This document shows positions 1 through 8,426 of a stretch of 41,113 nucleotides of DNA, piece by piece. This DNA is from Betaproteobacteria bacterium (lineage in GTDB: Bacteria > Pseudomonadota > Gammaproteobacteria > Burkholderiales > SG8-39), in NCBI GenBank assembly GCA_947479645.1, contig CANKAJ010000032.1:1-41113 (forward strand). The letters run 5' to 3'. Below the pieces are notes generated by a model. It saw only the letters and a program-made list of their open reading frames with translations. It was not told where the DNA came from and did no database searches. Position numbers and translations under genes: made by a program. Within the stretch, counting starts at the first letter, position 1; every line of letters begins with the position of its first letter.

Positions 1-155
1 CGATTGCGTATGTGACACTGGATGAAGGTCCGTCCATGATGACGAACATTGTTGAATGTGATCTGGACACGATCAAATGCGGGCAAAAGGTTACGGTAAC
101 CTTCAAGCCGACTGATGATCCCAAGATCGCCATACCCATGTTCAAACCGGTCTAA
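1..155 (+). CDS. Zn-ribbon/OB-fold protein (DUF35 family), C-terminal part
   Basis: Only the last 50 codons are in the window, read in the frame beginning at base 3 and ending at TAA 153-155. The tail reads AYVTLDEGPSMMTNIVECD, then a lysine/valine-rich strand and a final IPMFKPV. This matches the OB-fold half of DUF35 proteins, whose typical end is a 'YVeLdEGprmlTNIVdcd ... G.pV.V.F....d...lP.F.p' pattern. Family members usually carry an N-terminal zinc ribbon and sit beside a thiolase-like protein in acyl-CoA metabolism; neither can be seen here because the gene is cut by the window edge. It converges with korB. The family call is fairly secure; the substrate is unknown. Confidence 0.72.
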   Translation, partial: IAYVTLDEGPSMMTNIVECDLDTIKCGQKVTVTFKPTDDPKIAIPMFKPV

Positions 156-168
156 CCAGCCAGCCGGC

Positions 169-197
169 CTTCCGGCATCGCGATGCCGGAAGTTTTG
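169..197 (+). terminator. Perfect 24-base palindrome after the DUF35 gene
   Basis: Bases 169-192 form a perfect inverted repeat (CTTCCGGCAT/CGCG/ATGCCGGAAG), starting 14 bases after the stop codon and followed by only four T. It could act as a terminator for the plus-strand gene, but the T-tract is short. The next hairpin (211-238) is the stronger candidate. Confidence 0.5.
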
Positions 198-210
198 CAG
201 TATGAAGAAT

Positions 211-238
211 AAAAAAGCCCGCATCGCGGGCTTTTTTT
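211..238. terminator. Bidirectional rho-independent terminator
   Basis: A run of six A, the stem GCCCGC, the loop ATC, the stem GCGGGC and seven T lie between two convergent genes. Read on either strand it is a GC stem followed by a T-tract, so it can end both the DUF35 transcript and the kor transcript, whose last gene stops at 279. Confidence 0.88.
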
Positions 239-278
239 ATTTTGTACTCCCGTTGTATTTGACGGGAGCCAAGATCAA

Positions 279-1334
279 TTAACGCATCGCCGCGTTGACT
301 TTCTCCAGAACCGCCAATCCCGGACAAAGATCTTTCGAGTTCAATTGATTGAGTGGTATATCCACTGTATTCAGATGATGATGGAGATCCTCTGAATCGG
401 CATTGACATAAAGAAGGCCAGTAACAATTTCCCCTTGCTGAGCGCGCTGCTGCAGGTAATTCATGGCTGTGACGCGATTCGACGCATCATAGCCTGCATC
501 TACCTTGCGCAGACGAAGCACTGACCCATCATGCTGCGGAACATCCTGTACGGTGCCCGGAGCATAATCGGTTGTGATCGCGTCGCGCGTCTTGATGAAA
601 TCGATTCGGTTGACCGCTTCATTGTGCTCACGCACATAATCGTAGCTTCGGGTCGAACCTTCGTGGTTATTGAAGGCGACACAAGGACTGATGACATCAA
701 GAAAAGCCGATCCCTTGTGCTCAATTGCTGCACGAATGAGGGGAACAAGCTGCGCCTTGTCACCGGAGAAACTCCGCGCAACAAAAGTCGCTCCCAGCTG
801 CAATGCCACCATGACCATGTCTATGGACTCTTCACTATTCAAAACACCTCGTTTGGACTTTGAGCCCTTGTCAGCCGTGGCCGAAAACTGTCCCTTGGTA
901 AGCCCATAAACGCCATTGTTCTCCACAACATAGACCATGTTCACGCCACGTCGAATACTGTGCGCAAACTGGCCAAATCCGATCGAAGCTGAATCACCGT
1001 CTCCGGAGACCCCTAGGTAAAGCAGCTCACGATTGGCCAGATTGGCTCCGGTAAGTACCGATGGCATACGACCATGTACGGTGTTGAATCCATGCGAGTT
1101 GCCCAGAAAATAATCCGGGGTTTTCGAAGAACAGCCAATCCCTGACAACTTGGCAACCTTGTGCGGCTCAATTGCCAGTTCCCAGCAGGCCTGGATAATG
1201 GCAGCAGAGATGGAATCGTGACCACACCCTGCACAAAGTGTTGAAATCTTGCCTTCATAATCACGACGGGTGTAGCCCAATCGATTGGCAGGCAACGTAG
1301 GATGATGCAGTTTCGGTTTCAATAAATAAGTCAT
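279..1334 (-). CDS. korB: 2-oxoacid:ferredoxin oxidoreductase, beta (TPP) subunit
   Basis: This is the beta subunit of a CoA-dependent 2-oxoacid:ferredoxin oxidoreductase, probably 2-oxoglutarate specific (2-oxoglutarate + CoA to succinyl-CoA + CO2, reducing ferredoxin), in the cytoplasm. The protein is 351 residues, normal for KorB. Visible features are CAGCGH at 34-39, further conserved Cys at 68 (GIGCSS) and 218 (SPCVAF), which together can hold one [4Fe-4S] cluster, and the thiamine-diphosphate motif GDGDSASIG at 111-119 followed by ENN at 138-140. It is the last gene of the flavoprotein-korA-korB operon, 94 bases after korA. The ATG is preceded by a modest GGAA site. The substrate is inferred from the family; other 2-oxoacids are possible. 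Confidence 0.93.
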   Translation of the reverse strand: MTYLLKPKLHHPTLPANRLGYTRRDYEGKISTLCAGCGHDSISAAIIQACWELAIEPHKVAKLSGIGCSSKTPDYFLGNSHGFNTVHGRMPSVLTGANLANRELLYLGVSGDGDSASIGFGQFAHSIRRGVNMVYVVENNGVYGLTKGQFSATADKGSKSKRGVLNSEESIDMVMVALQLGATFVARSFSGDKAQLVPLIRAAIEHKGSAFLDVISPCVAFNNHEGSTRSYDYVREHNEAVNRIDFIKTRDAITTDYAPGTVQDVPQHDGSVLRLRKVDAGYDASNRVTAMNYLQQRAQQGEIVTGLLYVNADSEDLHHHLNTVDIPLNQLNSKDLCPGLAVLEKVNAAMR

Positions 1335-1428
1335 TGCATGATTTCCGGTTATTTAGAGGCCGCTCTCAGCTCAAATGCCAACTTCCCATCTGGGGGAACA
1401 GCCTGAAAGTCCCAATAAAAAATTGTCC

Positions 1429-3270
1429 TTACGCAGCCTTACCCTTCTTGAGCGGCTTTACATTGAATGCCGACAGTCGCTGGGCAATTTCTCCGACGAT
1501 AAAGCGAGCCGTAATCGGGGTTCCATCGTAATGCAGAACCGGCATCAGCTTTGCCGGGTCAATTGCGCCTTCATTGATCAGCAAGGTCCGCAACTGGGCA
1601 TCGCGATTTTGTTCTACGACAAATACATGCTCATGCGAAGTCACGAAGTCAATGATGCTTTCATGGAACGGGAAAGCCCGTACCCTCATCGCATCAACAT
1701 GGAGCCCCTGCTCATCCAGCTTATCAATAGCCTCATCCATCGCTGGACTCGTGGATCCATAGTAGATGACGCCAAAGCGACTGCCTTTGGCTGCTTTGCG
1801 CTCAATCGGCATCGGCACCAGTTCCTTGGCAGTCTCGAATTTGCGTAACAAGCGCTGCATGTTGTAAAGGTAATCTGGACCCGCCTCGGAATAGGCCGCA
1901 TAGGCATTTCGGGTTGTTCCGCGCGTGAAATAGCCTCCCTTGGTAGGGTGCGTCCCTGGGAGAGTCCGATAAGGTATGCCATCTCCATCGACGTCCAGAT
2001 AACGGCCGAAATCCTTGCCAGCCTCAAGCTCAGCATGGGTCATTATCTTGCCGCGGTCATATGTACGACTCTCGTCCCAAGTCAGCGGCTTGCAGAGTCG
2101 CTGATTCATGCCGATATCAAGATCAGTCATGACAAAGACCGGTGTCTGCAGCCTGTCAGCCAGATCAAGTGCTGTCGCTGAAAAGTCAAAGCACTCGCGA
2201 GGGTCCTCTGGAAACAACAGCACATGCTTTGTGTCACCGTGGGATGCATATGCGCACATCAACACGTCTGACTGCTGTGTACGCGTAGGCATGCCGGTGG
2301 AAGGGCCACCCCGCTGGACATCGATAATGGTGACTGGAATTTCGGCGAAATAGGCAAGCCCGATAAATTCCTGCATCAATGAAACACCGGGTCCTGAAGT
2401 CGAAGTAAATGCGCGCGCACCATTCCAACCTGCGCCGGTAACAATTCCGATTGAGGCAAGTTCATCTTCGGCTTGGACAATGGCGTACTTGCGCTTTCCG
2501 GTCTCCGTGTCCACGCGCATCTTGCTGCAATACTGCCCAAAGGCCTCGGCCAACGAAGAGGACGGCGTAATCGGGTACCACCCGCAGACGGTCGCACCAC
2601 CATAGACGCAACCTAGTGCGGCTGCACTGTTGCCGTCCAGAAGGATGCGATCACCGACTCTATCCGCCTTTTTAACTCGAAGTCCTATGGGGCACTTGAA
2701 ATGATTGCGGGCATAGTCAATGCCAAGTTGGAGCGCATGAATATTTGACTTGAGGAGTTTTTCCTTGCCGCCATACTGGTCACTTATAACCCCGGCAATT
2801 TTTTCCGGATCCATATCAAGCAATGCTGCAAGCGCACCGACATACATGATATTTTTAAACAACTGCCGTTGTCTCGGATCAGTATAGGTGGCATTGCAGA
2901 TTTCCGTCAGCGGGACGCCGATTATCGTAATGTCATCACGAAACTTTGACTTTGGCAGGGGTTTGGTTGAGTCGTAAAACAGGTACCCGCCAGATTCAAT
3001 TTCCTTAATGTCGCCATCCCAGGTTTGCGGATTCATCGCCACCATCATGTCTACACCGCCGCGGCGCCCAAGATAACCCGATTCGGTTACCCGCACCTCG
3101 TACCATGTCGGCAGACCCTGAATATTGGACGGGAAAATATTTCGGGGGCTGACCGGCACCCCATGGCGAATTATCGATTTAGCAAATGCCTCATTTGCCG
3201 AGGCTGATCCGGAACCGTTGACGTTCGCGAATTTGACTACAAAATCATTGATGGCTTCTATTGGTTTCAT
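1429..3270 (-). CDS. korA: 2-oxoacid:ferredoxin oxidoreductase, fused gamma/alpha subunit
   Basis: This is the partner of KorB. About residues 1-190 are the gamma domain, with the characteristic NDFVVKFANVNGSGSASA start, and the rest is the alpha domain. In the alpha domain YPITPSSS (about 232-239) and the QAEDELASI/SGPGVSLM stretches are the pyrimidine-binding and substrate-side motifs of the PFOR/KGOR family. The total of 613 residues is normal for the fused type. I place the start at ATG 3270, because GGAG at about 3281-3284 is 11 bases upstream of it; an in-frame GTG at 3279 is only two bases from that site. The flavoprotein gene stops at 3287, so the two are almost certainly co-transcribed. 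Confidence 0.93.
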   Translation of the reverse strand: MKPIEAINDFVVKFANVNGSGSASANEAFAKSIIRHGVPVSPRNIFPSNIQGLPTWYEVRVTESGYLGRRGGVDMMVAMNPQTWDGDIKEIESGGYLFYDSTKPLPKSKFRDDITIIGVPLTEICNATYTDPRQRQLFKNIMYVGALAALLDMDPEKIAGVISDQYGGKEKLLKSNIHALQLGIDYARNHFKCPIGLRVKKADRVGDRILLDGNSAAALGCVYGGATVCGWYPITPSSSLAEAFGQYCSKMRVDTETGKRKYAIVQAEDELASIGIVTGAGWNGARAFTSTSGPGVSLMQEFIGLAYFAEIPVTIIDVQRGGPSTGMPTRTQQSDVLMCAYASHGDTKHVLLFPEDPRECFDFSATALDLADRLQTPVFVMTDLDIGMNQRLCKPLTWDESRTYDRGKIMTHAELEAGKDFGRYLDVDGDGIPYRTLPGTHPTKGGYFTRGTTRNAYAAYSEAGPDYLYNMQRLLRKFETAKELVPMPIERKAAKGSRFGVIYYGSTSPAMDEAIDKLDEQGLHVDAMRVRAFPFHESIIDFVTSHEHVFVVEQNRDAQLRTLLINEGAIDPAKLMPVLHYDGTPITARFIVGEIAQRLSAFNVKPLKKGKAA

Positions 3271-3286
3271 CGTTGACACGTCTCCA

Positions 3287-5158
3287 TCACGCCGCCTTCT
3301 TTACCGGCGAGTGTTTGTCGCGGCAAGACGGACCTGCATAAGTCATTTGAATGAGAGATTTTTGCATGTCCCACGCCCCAGTAGGACAACGTTCCGCGCA
3401 GAGTCCGCAGTGCAAACACACGTCCTCGTCCTTAACCATGACCCGCATGGTCTTCAACTCCGGGGACACATATATGTCTTGCGTCAGATTATCTGCCGGA
3501 GCAGTTAAGCGTCCGCGCAGTTCCTTTTCCTCGCCATTGGCAGCAAAGGTAATGCTGTCCATTGGGCAAATATCGACACACGCGTCGCACTCGATGCATA
3601 GATCGCGGGTAAATACGGTTTGGACATCGCAATTGAGACAGCGCTGAGCCTCCTTGAAACCAGTCAACGGATCAAAGCCCATTTCAACTTCAATCTTGAT
3701 GTTCTTTAGTGTGATCTGGGTATCACGCCATGGCACCTTGAATCGGTTGTCGGTGGAAATCTGGTTGTCATAGCTCCACTCATGGATGCCCATCTTCTGG
3801 GACATCATGTTCACCATGGGAGGTGGGCGATTAGCAACATCTTCGCCATTGCAGAACTTGTCTATTGAGATTGCGGCTTCATGCCCATGGGCAACCGCCC
3901 AGATTATATTCTTGGGGCCGAAAGCAGCATCACCACCGAAGAATACTTTCGGCACCGAAGATTGCATGGTTTTCTCATCGACCTTCGGCATTGCCCACTT
4001 ATCAAACTCGATGCCGCAGTCCCGCTCGATCCAGGGGAAAGAATTTTCCTGACCCACTGCGATCAGTACTTCATCACATTCAAATACCTGTTCTGGCTCG
4101 CCTGTGGGAACAAGATTTCGCCGCCCCTTTGCATCATATTCAGCTTTGACTTTGTCAAAACTCATTCCGGTCAATTTGCCGTTTGCATGCAAAAAGGCCT
4201 TCGGCACCAGAAAATTGAGGATGGGAATACCTTCGTGAATTGCGTCTTCCTTTTCCCAAGGCGACGCCTTCATCTCCTCGAATCCTGAGCGAACGATCAC
4301 TTTTACATCATCGCCACCAAGTCGTCTCGATGTACGGCAGCAATCCATGGCGGTGTTGCCTCCGCCCAATACAATCACTCGCTTGGCGATTTTGGTCACA
4401 TGGCCAAATGAAACGGATGAAAGCCAGTCAATGCCCAGGTGAATATGCTTTGACGCTTCTTTGCGCCCTGGAACGTCGAGATCACGGCCGCGTGGTGCGC
4501 CCGTTCCAACGAAGATCGCATCGTAGGCATCGTCTCCTTTCATCTCCAGAATCGCCTTCAGCGACTCTATTCGCTGATGGCGGAACTCTATGCCTAAGCC
4601 AAGAATGTATCCAACTTCTTCATCAATGACTTCTTCAGGCAATCGAAATCTCGGAATCTGTGTGCGAATCATTCCACCCGCTTTGGCAACCTCGTCAAAC
4701 ACCGTGACGTGATACCCGTTAGGCGCGAGATCACGCGCAACCGCAAGTGATGCCGGTCCTGCACCAATCAATGCAATTCGTTTGCCGTTTTTCTTAGCCG
4801 GGGGCTTCGGCAGCCTTGACGTAATATCGTCCTTGTAGTCAGCCGCAACGCGCTTCAATCGGCAGATAGCAACCGGTTCCTTTGAAGCGGATGAAACAGA
4901 TGAAGCGGCATTCGATGCTGCGGCGGGTTCATCTTCAACTCGACCACGACGACAAGCCGGTTCACATGGACGATCGCATGTGCGTCCGAGAATTCCCGGA
5001 AATACATTTGATTGCCAGTTGACCATATAGGCATCGCTATAGCGCCCCTGCGCAATCAATCGGATATATTCAGGAACGGGGGTGTGTGCGGGACAGGCCC
5101 ACTGGCAATCGACTACCTTATGAAAATAGTCGGGAGCGCCGATATCTGTTGGCTTCAA
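3287..5158 (-). CDS. FAD/NAD(P)-dependent iron-sulfur oxidoreductase (GltD type) with C-terminal ferredoxin domain
   Basis: A 623-residue electron-transfer flavoprotein related to the small subunit of glutamate synthase. Order of domains: an N-terminal cysteine domain (C18, C22, C61, C65, C69, C99) for iron-sulfur clusters; a FAD site IGAGPASL (131-138); an NAD(P) site VLGGGNTAMD in the middle; the second FAD motif GGDAAFGPKN; and a C-terminal double ferredoxin domain (CIECDACVDICP from about 521 and CLHCGLCAERCP from about 581). Residues ~76-94 are an Ala/Ser-rich spacer. As the first gene of the kor operon it probably passes electrons between reduced ferredoxin from KorAB and NAD(P). The start is TTG, chosen because AAGGAGGAG lies seven bases upstream and the downstream sequence matches the family N-terminus. 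The symbol korC has been used for such partners, but I do not assert it. Confidence 0.88.
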   Translation of the reverse strand: MKPTDIGAPDYFHKVVDCQWACPAHTPVPEYIRLIAQGRYSDAYMVNWQSNVFPGILGRTCDRPCEPACRRGRVEDEPAAASNAASSVSSASKEPVAICRLKRVAADYKDDITSRLPKPPAKKNGKRIALIGAGPASLAVARDLAPNGYHVTVFDEVAKAGGMIRTQIPRFRLPEEVIDEEVGYILGLGIEFRHQRIESLKAILEMKGDDAYDAIFVGTGAPRGRDLDVPGRKEASKHIHLGIDWLSSVSFGHVTKIAKRVIVLGGGNTAMDCCRTSRRLGGDDVKVIVRSGFEEMKASPWEKEDAIHEGIPILNFLVPKAFLHANGKLTGMSFDKVKAEYDAKGRRNLVPTGEPEQVFECDEVLIAVGQENSFPWIERDCGIEFDKWAMPKVDEKTMQSSVPKVFFGGDAAFGPKNIIWAVAHGHEAAISIDKFCNGEDVANRPPPMVNMMSQKMGIHEWSYDNQISTDNRFKVPWRDTQITLKNIKIEVEMGFDPLTGFKEAQRCLNCDVQTVFTRDLCIECDACVDICPMDSITFAANGEEKELRGRLTAPADNLTQDIYVSPELKTMRVMVKDEDVCLHCGLCAERCPTGAWDMQKSLIQMTYAGPSCRDKHSPVKKAA

Positions 5159-5162
5159 TACC

Positions 5163-5173
5163 TCTCCTCCTTA
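5163..5173 (-). promoter_or_regulatory. Strong ribosome binding site for a TTG start
   Basis: On the minus strand the bases read AAGGAGGAGAGG, ending five to seven bases before TTG 5158-5156. This near-perfect Shine-Dalgarno sequence is what supports TTG as the flavoprotein start, since no in-frame ATG fits. Confidence 0.75.
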
Positions 5174-5187
5174 AGTGCGCCGCATAG

Positions 5188-5216
5188 ATTTTATGCCCAC
5201 GGCTGGCACAGCAAAC
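5188..5216 (-). promoter_or_regulatory. Candidate promoter of the kor operon
   Basis: On the minus strand TAAAAT (5188-5193) could be a -10 box about 30 bases upstream of the TTG start. The bases 17 upstream (GTTTGC, or TTGCTG with a 15-base spacer) are a poor -35 box. This is weak evidence based on one hexamer. Confidence 0.25.
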
Positions 5217-5273
5217 ACGTTGTAGTTGCAAAGAATGTACATGGTACCCCTACAGTTCCCGGGTGGAAAGTGC

Positions 5274-5336
5274 CTAAAGCCCGCTAGCTTTAGCATCTTT
5301 CCAAATAATGTTCTGCAAATACCCTTCATTGCTCAT
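5274..5336 (-). CDS. Possible 20-codon leader peptide ahead of the kor operon
   Basis: An ATG at 5336 opens a 20-codon frame (MSNEGYLQNIIWKDAKASGL, then TAG). It is preceded by AGGAGTGGAG with a spacing suited to initiation, and begins about 28 bases after the ghrA stop. I do not recognise the peptide. It could be a leader peptide, the remnant of a decayed gene, or chance. A second small frame (5171-5242, 23 codons) ends inside the flavoprotein ribosome binding site. Only conservation across relatives would settle this. Confidence 0.25.
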   Translation of the reverse strand: MSNEGYLQNIIWKDAKASGL

Positions 5337-5363
5337 GGGTTTGTCTCCACTCCTATTTTTTTC

Positions 5364-6290
5364 TCAATATCCTGCATGCCGATCCACTAAATTCATTAGT
5401 GGCTCACCGGCACGCGACCTAAGAATATTATTGACAACTTGAGGGACTGAATCGCTGGCCAAGACCCTTCGGGCGACATGAGGCATTATTGTAATTTTTG
5501 GGTGCATCCATAGCGGGCTGTCAGCAGGCAATGGCTCTACGCGATAGGCATCCAGGGTTGCTGCAGCTAGGTGGCCCGTGTCCAGAGCGGCAAGTAGCTC
5601 AGCGTCGACCACATGCTGGCCACGGGCAAGATTAATGAAGTGTGCTCCCGCTGGTAATTGGGCCAGCAGGCTTTCATTGATAATATTTTCGGTTTGCCGT
5701 GTGCTTGGAAGTAAATTGACCAATATCTCGCTACGCGCAAGAAAGACGCGAAGGCCTTGATCACCATGAAAACAATCAATTCCCGGTTCGTTGCGTGGCG
5801 TTCGTGTCCACGCCGATACCTTGAATCCATTCGAGCGTACACAAAGCGCGGCTGGCAGTCCCAGTAATCCCAGTCCCATAAATCCAACATGCCGCTCTTG
5901 AGCCAGCATTGGGGGAATTCTCTCCCATCGACGCTGCGACTGCTGTTGTGCGTAGATCGGCAGATTGCGGTGATGCCGGAGAACATGCAACAATACGTAC
6001 TCGGTCATCATTGCGTCGCCGCTCCTGCTACCTGTACGAACAATGGGTACATCAGGTGCAATATCCGTATCTCCCAAGAGATGTTCCACACCCGCTAGCA
6101 CTGAAGCGACGAATTTCAGGTTGCCCATTGCTCGAAAAATACCGGGCTTCAAACGGGTAACAAATGCATAGTCGATTTCCATCGGATTTCCGATGTTGGG
6201 CCAAACTCGCATTTCCAGTGAAGGCAATCTTCGAGCAAACTCACTGACAAAGGGGGTAGGATCCCCTGAGGTCTGAAGAAGGAGCACCAC
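5364..6290 (-). CDS. ghrA: Glyoxylate/hydroxypyruvate reductase A
   Basis: A D-isomer-specific 2-hydroxyacid dehydrogenase of 308 residues (E. coli GhrA is about the same length) that reduces glyoxylate and hydroxypyruvate with NAD(P)H in the cytoplasm. The nucleotide-binding motif is GFMGLGLLG. The conserved block NLARGQHVV carries the substrate arginine, EPLPADSPLW the catalytic glutamate and MPHVARR the catalytic histidine. The C-terminus VDRHAGY matches the family's VDRxxGY end. The start is GTG-GTG at 6290 with no strong ribosome binding site. It is 63 bases downstream of sspB on the same strand. The link to kor is positional only. Confidence 0.88.
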   Translation of the reverse strand: MVLLLQTSGDPTPFVSEFARRLPSLEMRVWPNIGNPMEIDYAFVTRLKPGIFRAMGNLKFVASVLAGVEHLLGDTDIAPDVPIVRTGSRSGDAMMTEYVLLHVLRHHRNLPIYAQQQSQRRWERIPPMLAQERHVGFMGLGLLGLPAALCVRSNGFKVSAWTRTPRNEPGIDCFHGDQGLRVFLARSEILVNLLPSTRQTENIINESLLAQLPAGAHFINLARGQHVVDAELLAALDTGHLAAATLDAYRVEPLPADSPLWMHPKITIMPHVARRVLASDSVPQVVNNILRSRAGEPLMNLVDRHAGY

Positions 6291-6353
6291 GATTCAATAG
6301 CCAGCCAAAACCGGGGACGCTCGCACTATCAAAAACTCCAACGGGCTGGGGAG

Positions 6354-6797
6354 CTACTTAACACGGCGCAATACAGGTTTCCCTCCAGGCTTCGGCGGAA
6401 CAGGTAGATCAGGAGAATCTGAAACAGATGGGGAAACTGCGTCTTCATTGGAGTCTGCACCCGCACTTGTACTCGGACTCCTTCCTTCAGTCTCAAATGA
6501 CATGCCCTGGCCATTTTCACGCGCATATATGGCGGCTACAGCACCTATTGGCACAGAAAGCTCCCGGACAGCTCCAGAAAATCGGGCACTGCACTCAATA
6601 ACTTGATTGCCCATATTTAGCCGCGACGCTGCCATGGGGCCAATATTAAGCACAATTTCACCATCCCGAACGTGCTCCATCGGCACTTTTGTCTGACCAT
6701 CAACTATTACCGAAAGGTAAGGCGTAAATCCATTGTCCACACACCACTCGTAGAGTGCGCGCAACAAATAGGGTTTGGTCGATGTAGGTGTGGACAT
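6354..6797 (-). CDS. sspB: ClpXP protease specificity-enhancing factor SspB
   Basis: This adaptor delivers ssrA-tagged peptides from stalled ribosomes to the ClpXP protease. The N-terminal 110 residues are the folded substrate-binding domain (KPYLLRALYEWCVDNGFTPY at 8-27, then GEIVLNIGPMA). A Ser/Pro/Glu-rich flexible linker follows, ending in KPVLRRVK, the short motif that docks on the ClpX zinc-binding domain. The length of 147 residues is typical. It lies 129 bases downstream of sspA, the usual arrangement. Confidence 0.96.
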   Translation of the reverse strand: MSTPTSTKPYLLRALYEWCVDNGFTPYLSVIVDGQTKVPMEHVRDGEIVLNIGPMAASRLNMGNQVIECSARFSGAVRELSVPIGAVAAIYARENGQGMSFETEGRSPSTSAGADSNEDAVSPSVSDSPDLPVPPKPGGKPVLRRVK

Positions 6798-6926
6798 GGA
6801 TATGTCAAAAGAGCGACTGATTATCTGTCAATTACACTTTCATTACGAAAGGCGGTATAGACCAGAAATCTCGCTGCTCTAAACCTGCCTTAACGAAACG
6901 GCAATGCGCTATTCAGGTTTGTAGCA

Positions 6927-7526
6927 TTACTTTCTCATAACCTTTTCCGAAGGTGTGAGCGCTTCAATAAATGCAGGCCTAGAAAATAAGCGCTCGGCAT
7001 ACTTCATCAATGGAGCTGCTGATTTGGGCAAAGTAATACCGTAATAGTCCAGACGCCACAGTAGTGGAGAAATCGCCACATCCAACATGGAGAATTCTTC
7101 CCCGAGCATGTGCTTTTGTTTCTGGAAGACCTGAGCAAGCTCTGTGAGACGATCAGCCACCTGCTGACGCGCCTTATCCTGCTGCTTCTGATTACCGTGC
7201 TCCAGCGCCTCGATTTGACTGAATAATTCAACTTCGAAATTGAATAGAAACAAGCGAGCCCGAGCGCGCATGACAGGATCAGCGGGCATCAGTTGGGGGT
7301 GCGGAAAACGCTCGTCAATGTATTCATTGATAATAATCGACTCATACAGAATGAGATCACGTTCAACAAGGACGGGCAACCGGTTGTACGGGTTCATTAC
7401 CGCGATATCTTCCGGCTTGTTGTACATGTCAACATCAATAATTTGAAAGTCCATGCCTTTTTCATATAGCACTATGCGACAGCGCTGTGAAAAAGGGCAG
7501 GTCGTTCCAGAATAAAGGTTCATCAT
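6927..7526 (-). CDS. sspA: Stringent starvation protein A
   Basis: A glutathione S-transferase-fold protein that binds RNA polymerase and is linked to starvation and acid survival. The 199-residue length is normal. The thioredoxin-like N-terminal domain begins LYSGTTCPFSQRCRIVLYEK and contains NPYNRLPVLVERDLILYES; the helical C-terminal domain ends with the usual short basic tail. ATG-ATG follows GAGG at a spacing of 9-12 bases. It comes just after the petABC terminator, so it is probably transcribed from its own promoter together with sspB. Confidence 0.96.
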   Translation of the reverse strand: MMNLYSGTTCPFSQRCRIVLYEKGMDFQIIDVDMYNKPEDIAVMNPYNRLPVLVERDLILYESIIINEYIDERFPHPQLMPADPVMRARARLFLFNFEVELFSQIEALEHGNQKQQDKARQQVADRLTELAQVFQKQKHMLGEEFSMLDVAISPLLWRLDYYGITLPKSAAPLMKYAERLFSRPAFIEALTPSEKVMRK

Positions 7527-7568
7527 GACTTGTTACCTCATGCCATTGGTATTGGGTTGGCGCCCAGA

Positions 7569-7602
7569 AGAAAAAGGTGCGGCGCCGGTCGGGCCACACC
7601 TT
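7569..7602 (-). terminator. Rho-independent terminator of petABC
   Basis: On the minus strand, about 60 bases after the petC stop, AAGGTGTGGC pairs with GCCGCACCTT (10 pairs, one G-U) around a nine-base loop and runs into five T. This separates petABC from sspA. Confidence 0.8.
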
Positions 7603-7661
7603 CACGTTAGTAATGTTTCATTGATTACGAATGCGGTTCAAACCCACGCTGCCATGCGCTT

Positions 7662-8426
7662 TTAGTGAAGTTCTTTCCAGAAGGCGCTCTTCAATAACCA
7701 AGTAAGCGCAATGAGGATGCCAAGCACAATCAGCACCCAAAACCCCACTTGTTTGCGCAACACCTGATGCGGCTCACCAACCCAAACCAGAAAATTCACC
7801 AGATCTCCAGCGACCACATCAAATTGCGTTGCCGACAAGACGCCAGGTGTGACGATCTCTAACTTCGAGTGCTTGCGAACACTCCCATGGCCATCAGAAA
7901 CATCTTTGCCGTCTACTTCTTTGATGATTTCCTCTTTCAGCACCTGCTCGCCCTGCAACTGCCACAGTGCGTGAGGCATCGCGACTCTAGGAAATACCGT
8001 ATTGTTCCATCCGGTTGCTGTCGAAGCGTCACGATAGAAGCTACGCAAATAGGTATAAAGCCAGTCCGCGCCTCGCGCACGTGCGATCACCGACAAATCG
8101 GGAGGCGCAGTACCAAACCATTCTTTGGCGTCTTTGCGAACCATCGCCGTATTCATCATCTCACCAACCTTATCAGCGGTGAACAACAGATTGCTCTTGA
8201 TCTGCTCATCGGTAAGGCCAATATCGCGCAGACCGCTATAGCGCATCAATGAAGCAGAATGGCAGTTGAGGCAATAATTAACAAAGGTGCGTGCCCCAGC
8301 CTGTAGGCTGGCTACGTCACGAACATCACCTGGAGCATGGTCGAGTTTTATATCGCCACCACTGGCGAGCGCGCCCGTTACTACCAATGCGGCGACTAAT
8401 GCGAACACTACTGATAATTTTTTCAT
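7662..8426 (-). CDS. petC: Ubiquinol-cytochrome c reductase, cytochrome c1
   Basis: Haem-c subunit of the cytochrome bc1 complex, passing electrons from the Rieske protein to periplasmic cytochrome c. From ATG 8426 the product is 254 residues: a Sec signal peptide (cleavage near ALA-SG at 21), the haem site CLNCH (C52, C55, H56), a periplasmic domain, and a C-terminal anchor helix (VGFWVLIVLGILIALTWLL). The frame stays open upstream to 8480, but ATG 8426 overlaps the petB stop as ATGA and starts directly at the signal peptide, so I use it. It is the third gene of petABC. Confidence 0.95.
   Translation of the reverse strand: MKKLSVVFALVAALVVTGALASGGDIKLDHAPGDVRDVASLQAGARTFVNYCLNCHSASLMRYSGLRDIGLTDEQIKSNLLFTADKVGEMMNTAMVRKDAKEWFGTAPPDLSVIARARGADWLYTYLRSFYRDASTATGWNNTVFPRVAMPHALWQLQGEQVLKEEIIKEVDGKDVSDGHGSVRKHSKLEIVTPGVLSATQFDVVAGDLVNFLVWVGEPHQVLRKQVGFWVLIVLGILIALTWLLKSAFWKELH

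Noticed and set aside
5171-5242. A 23-codon frame just before the flavoprotein gene
   Set aside because: It was not listed as a gene because only a weak AGGGG precedes it and nothing in the peptide is recognisable; it is mentioned in the leader finding.
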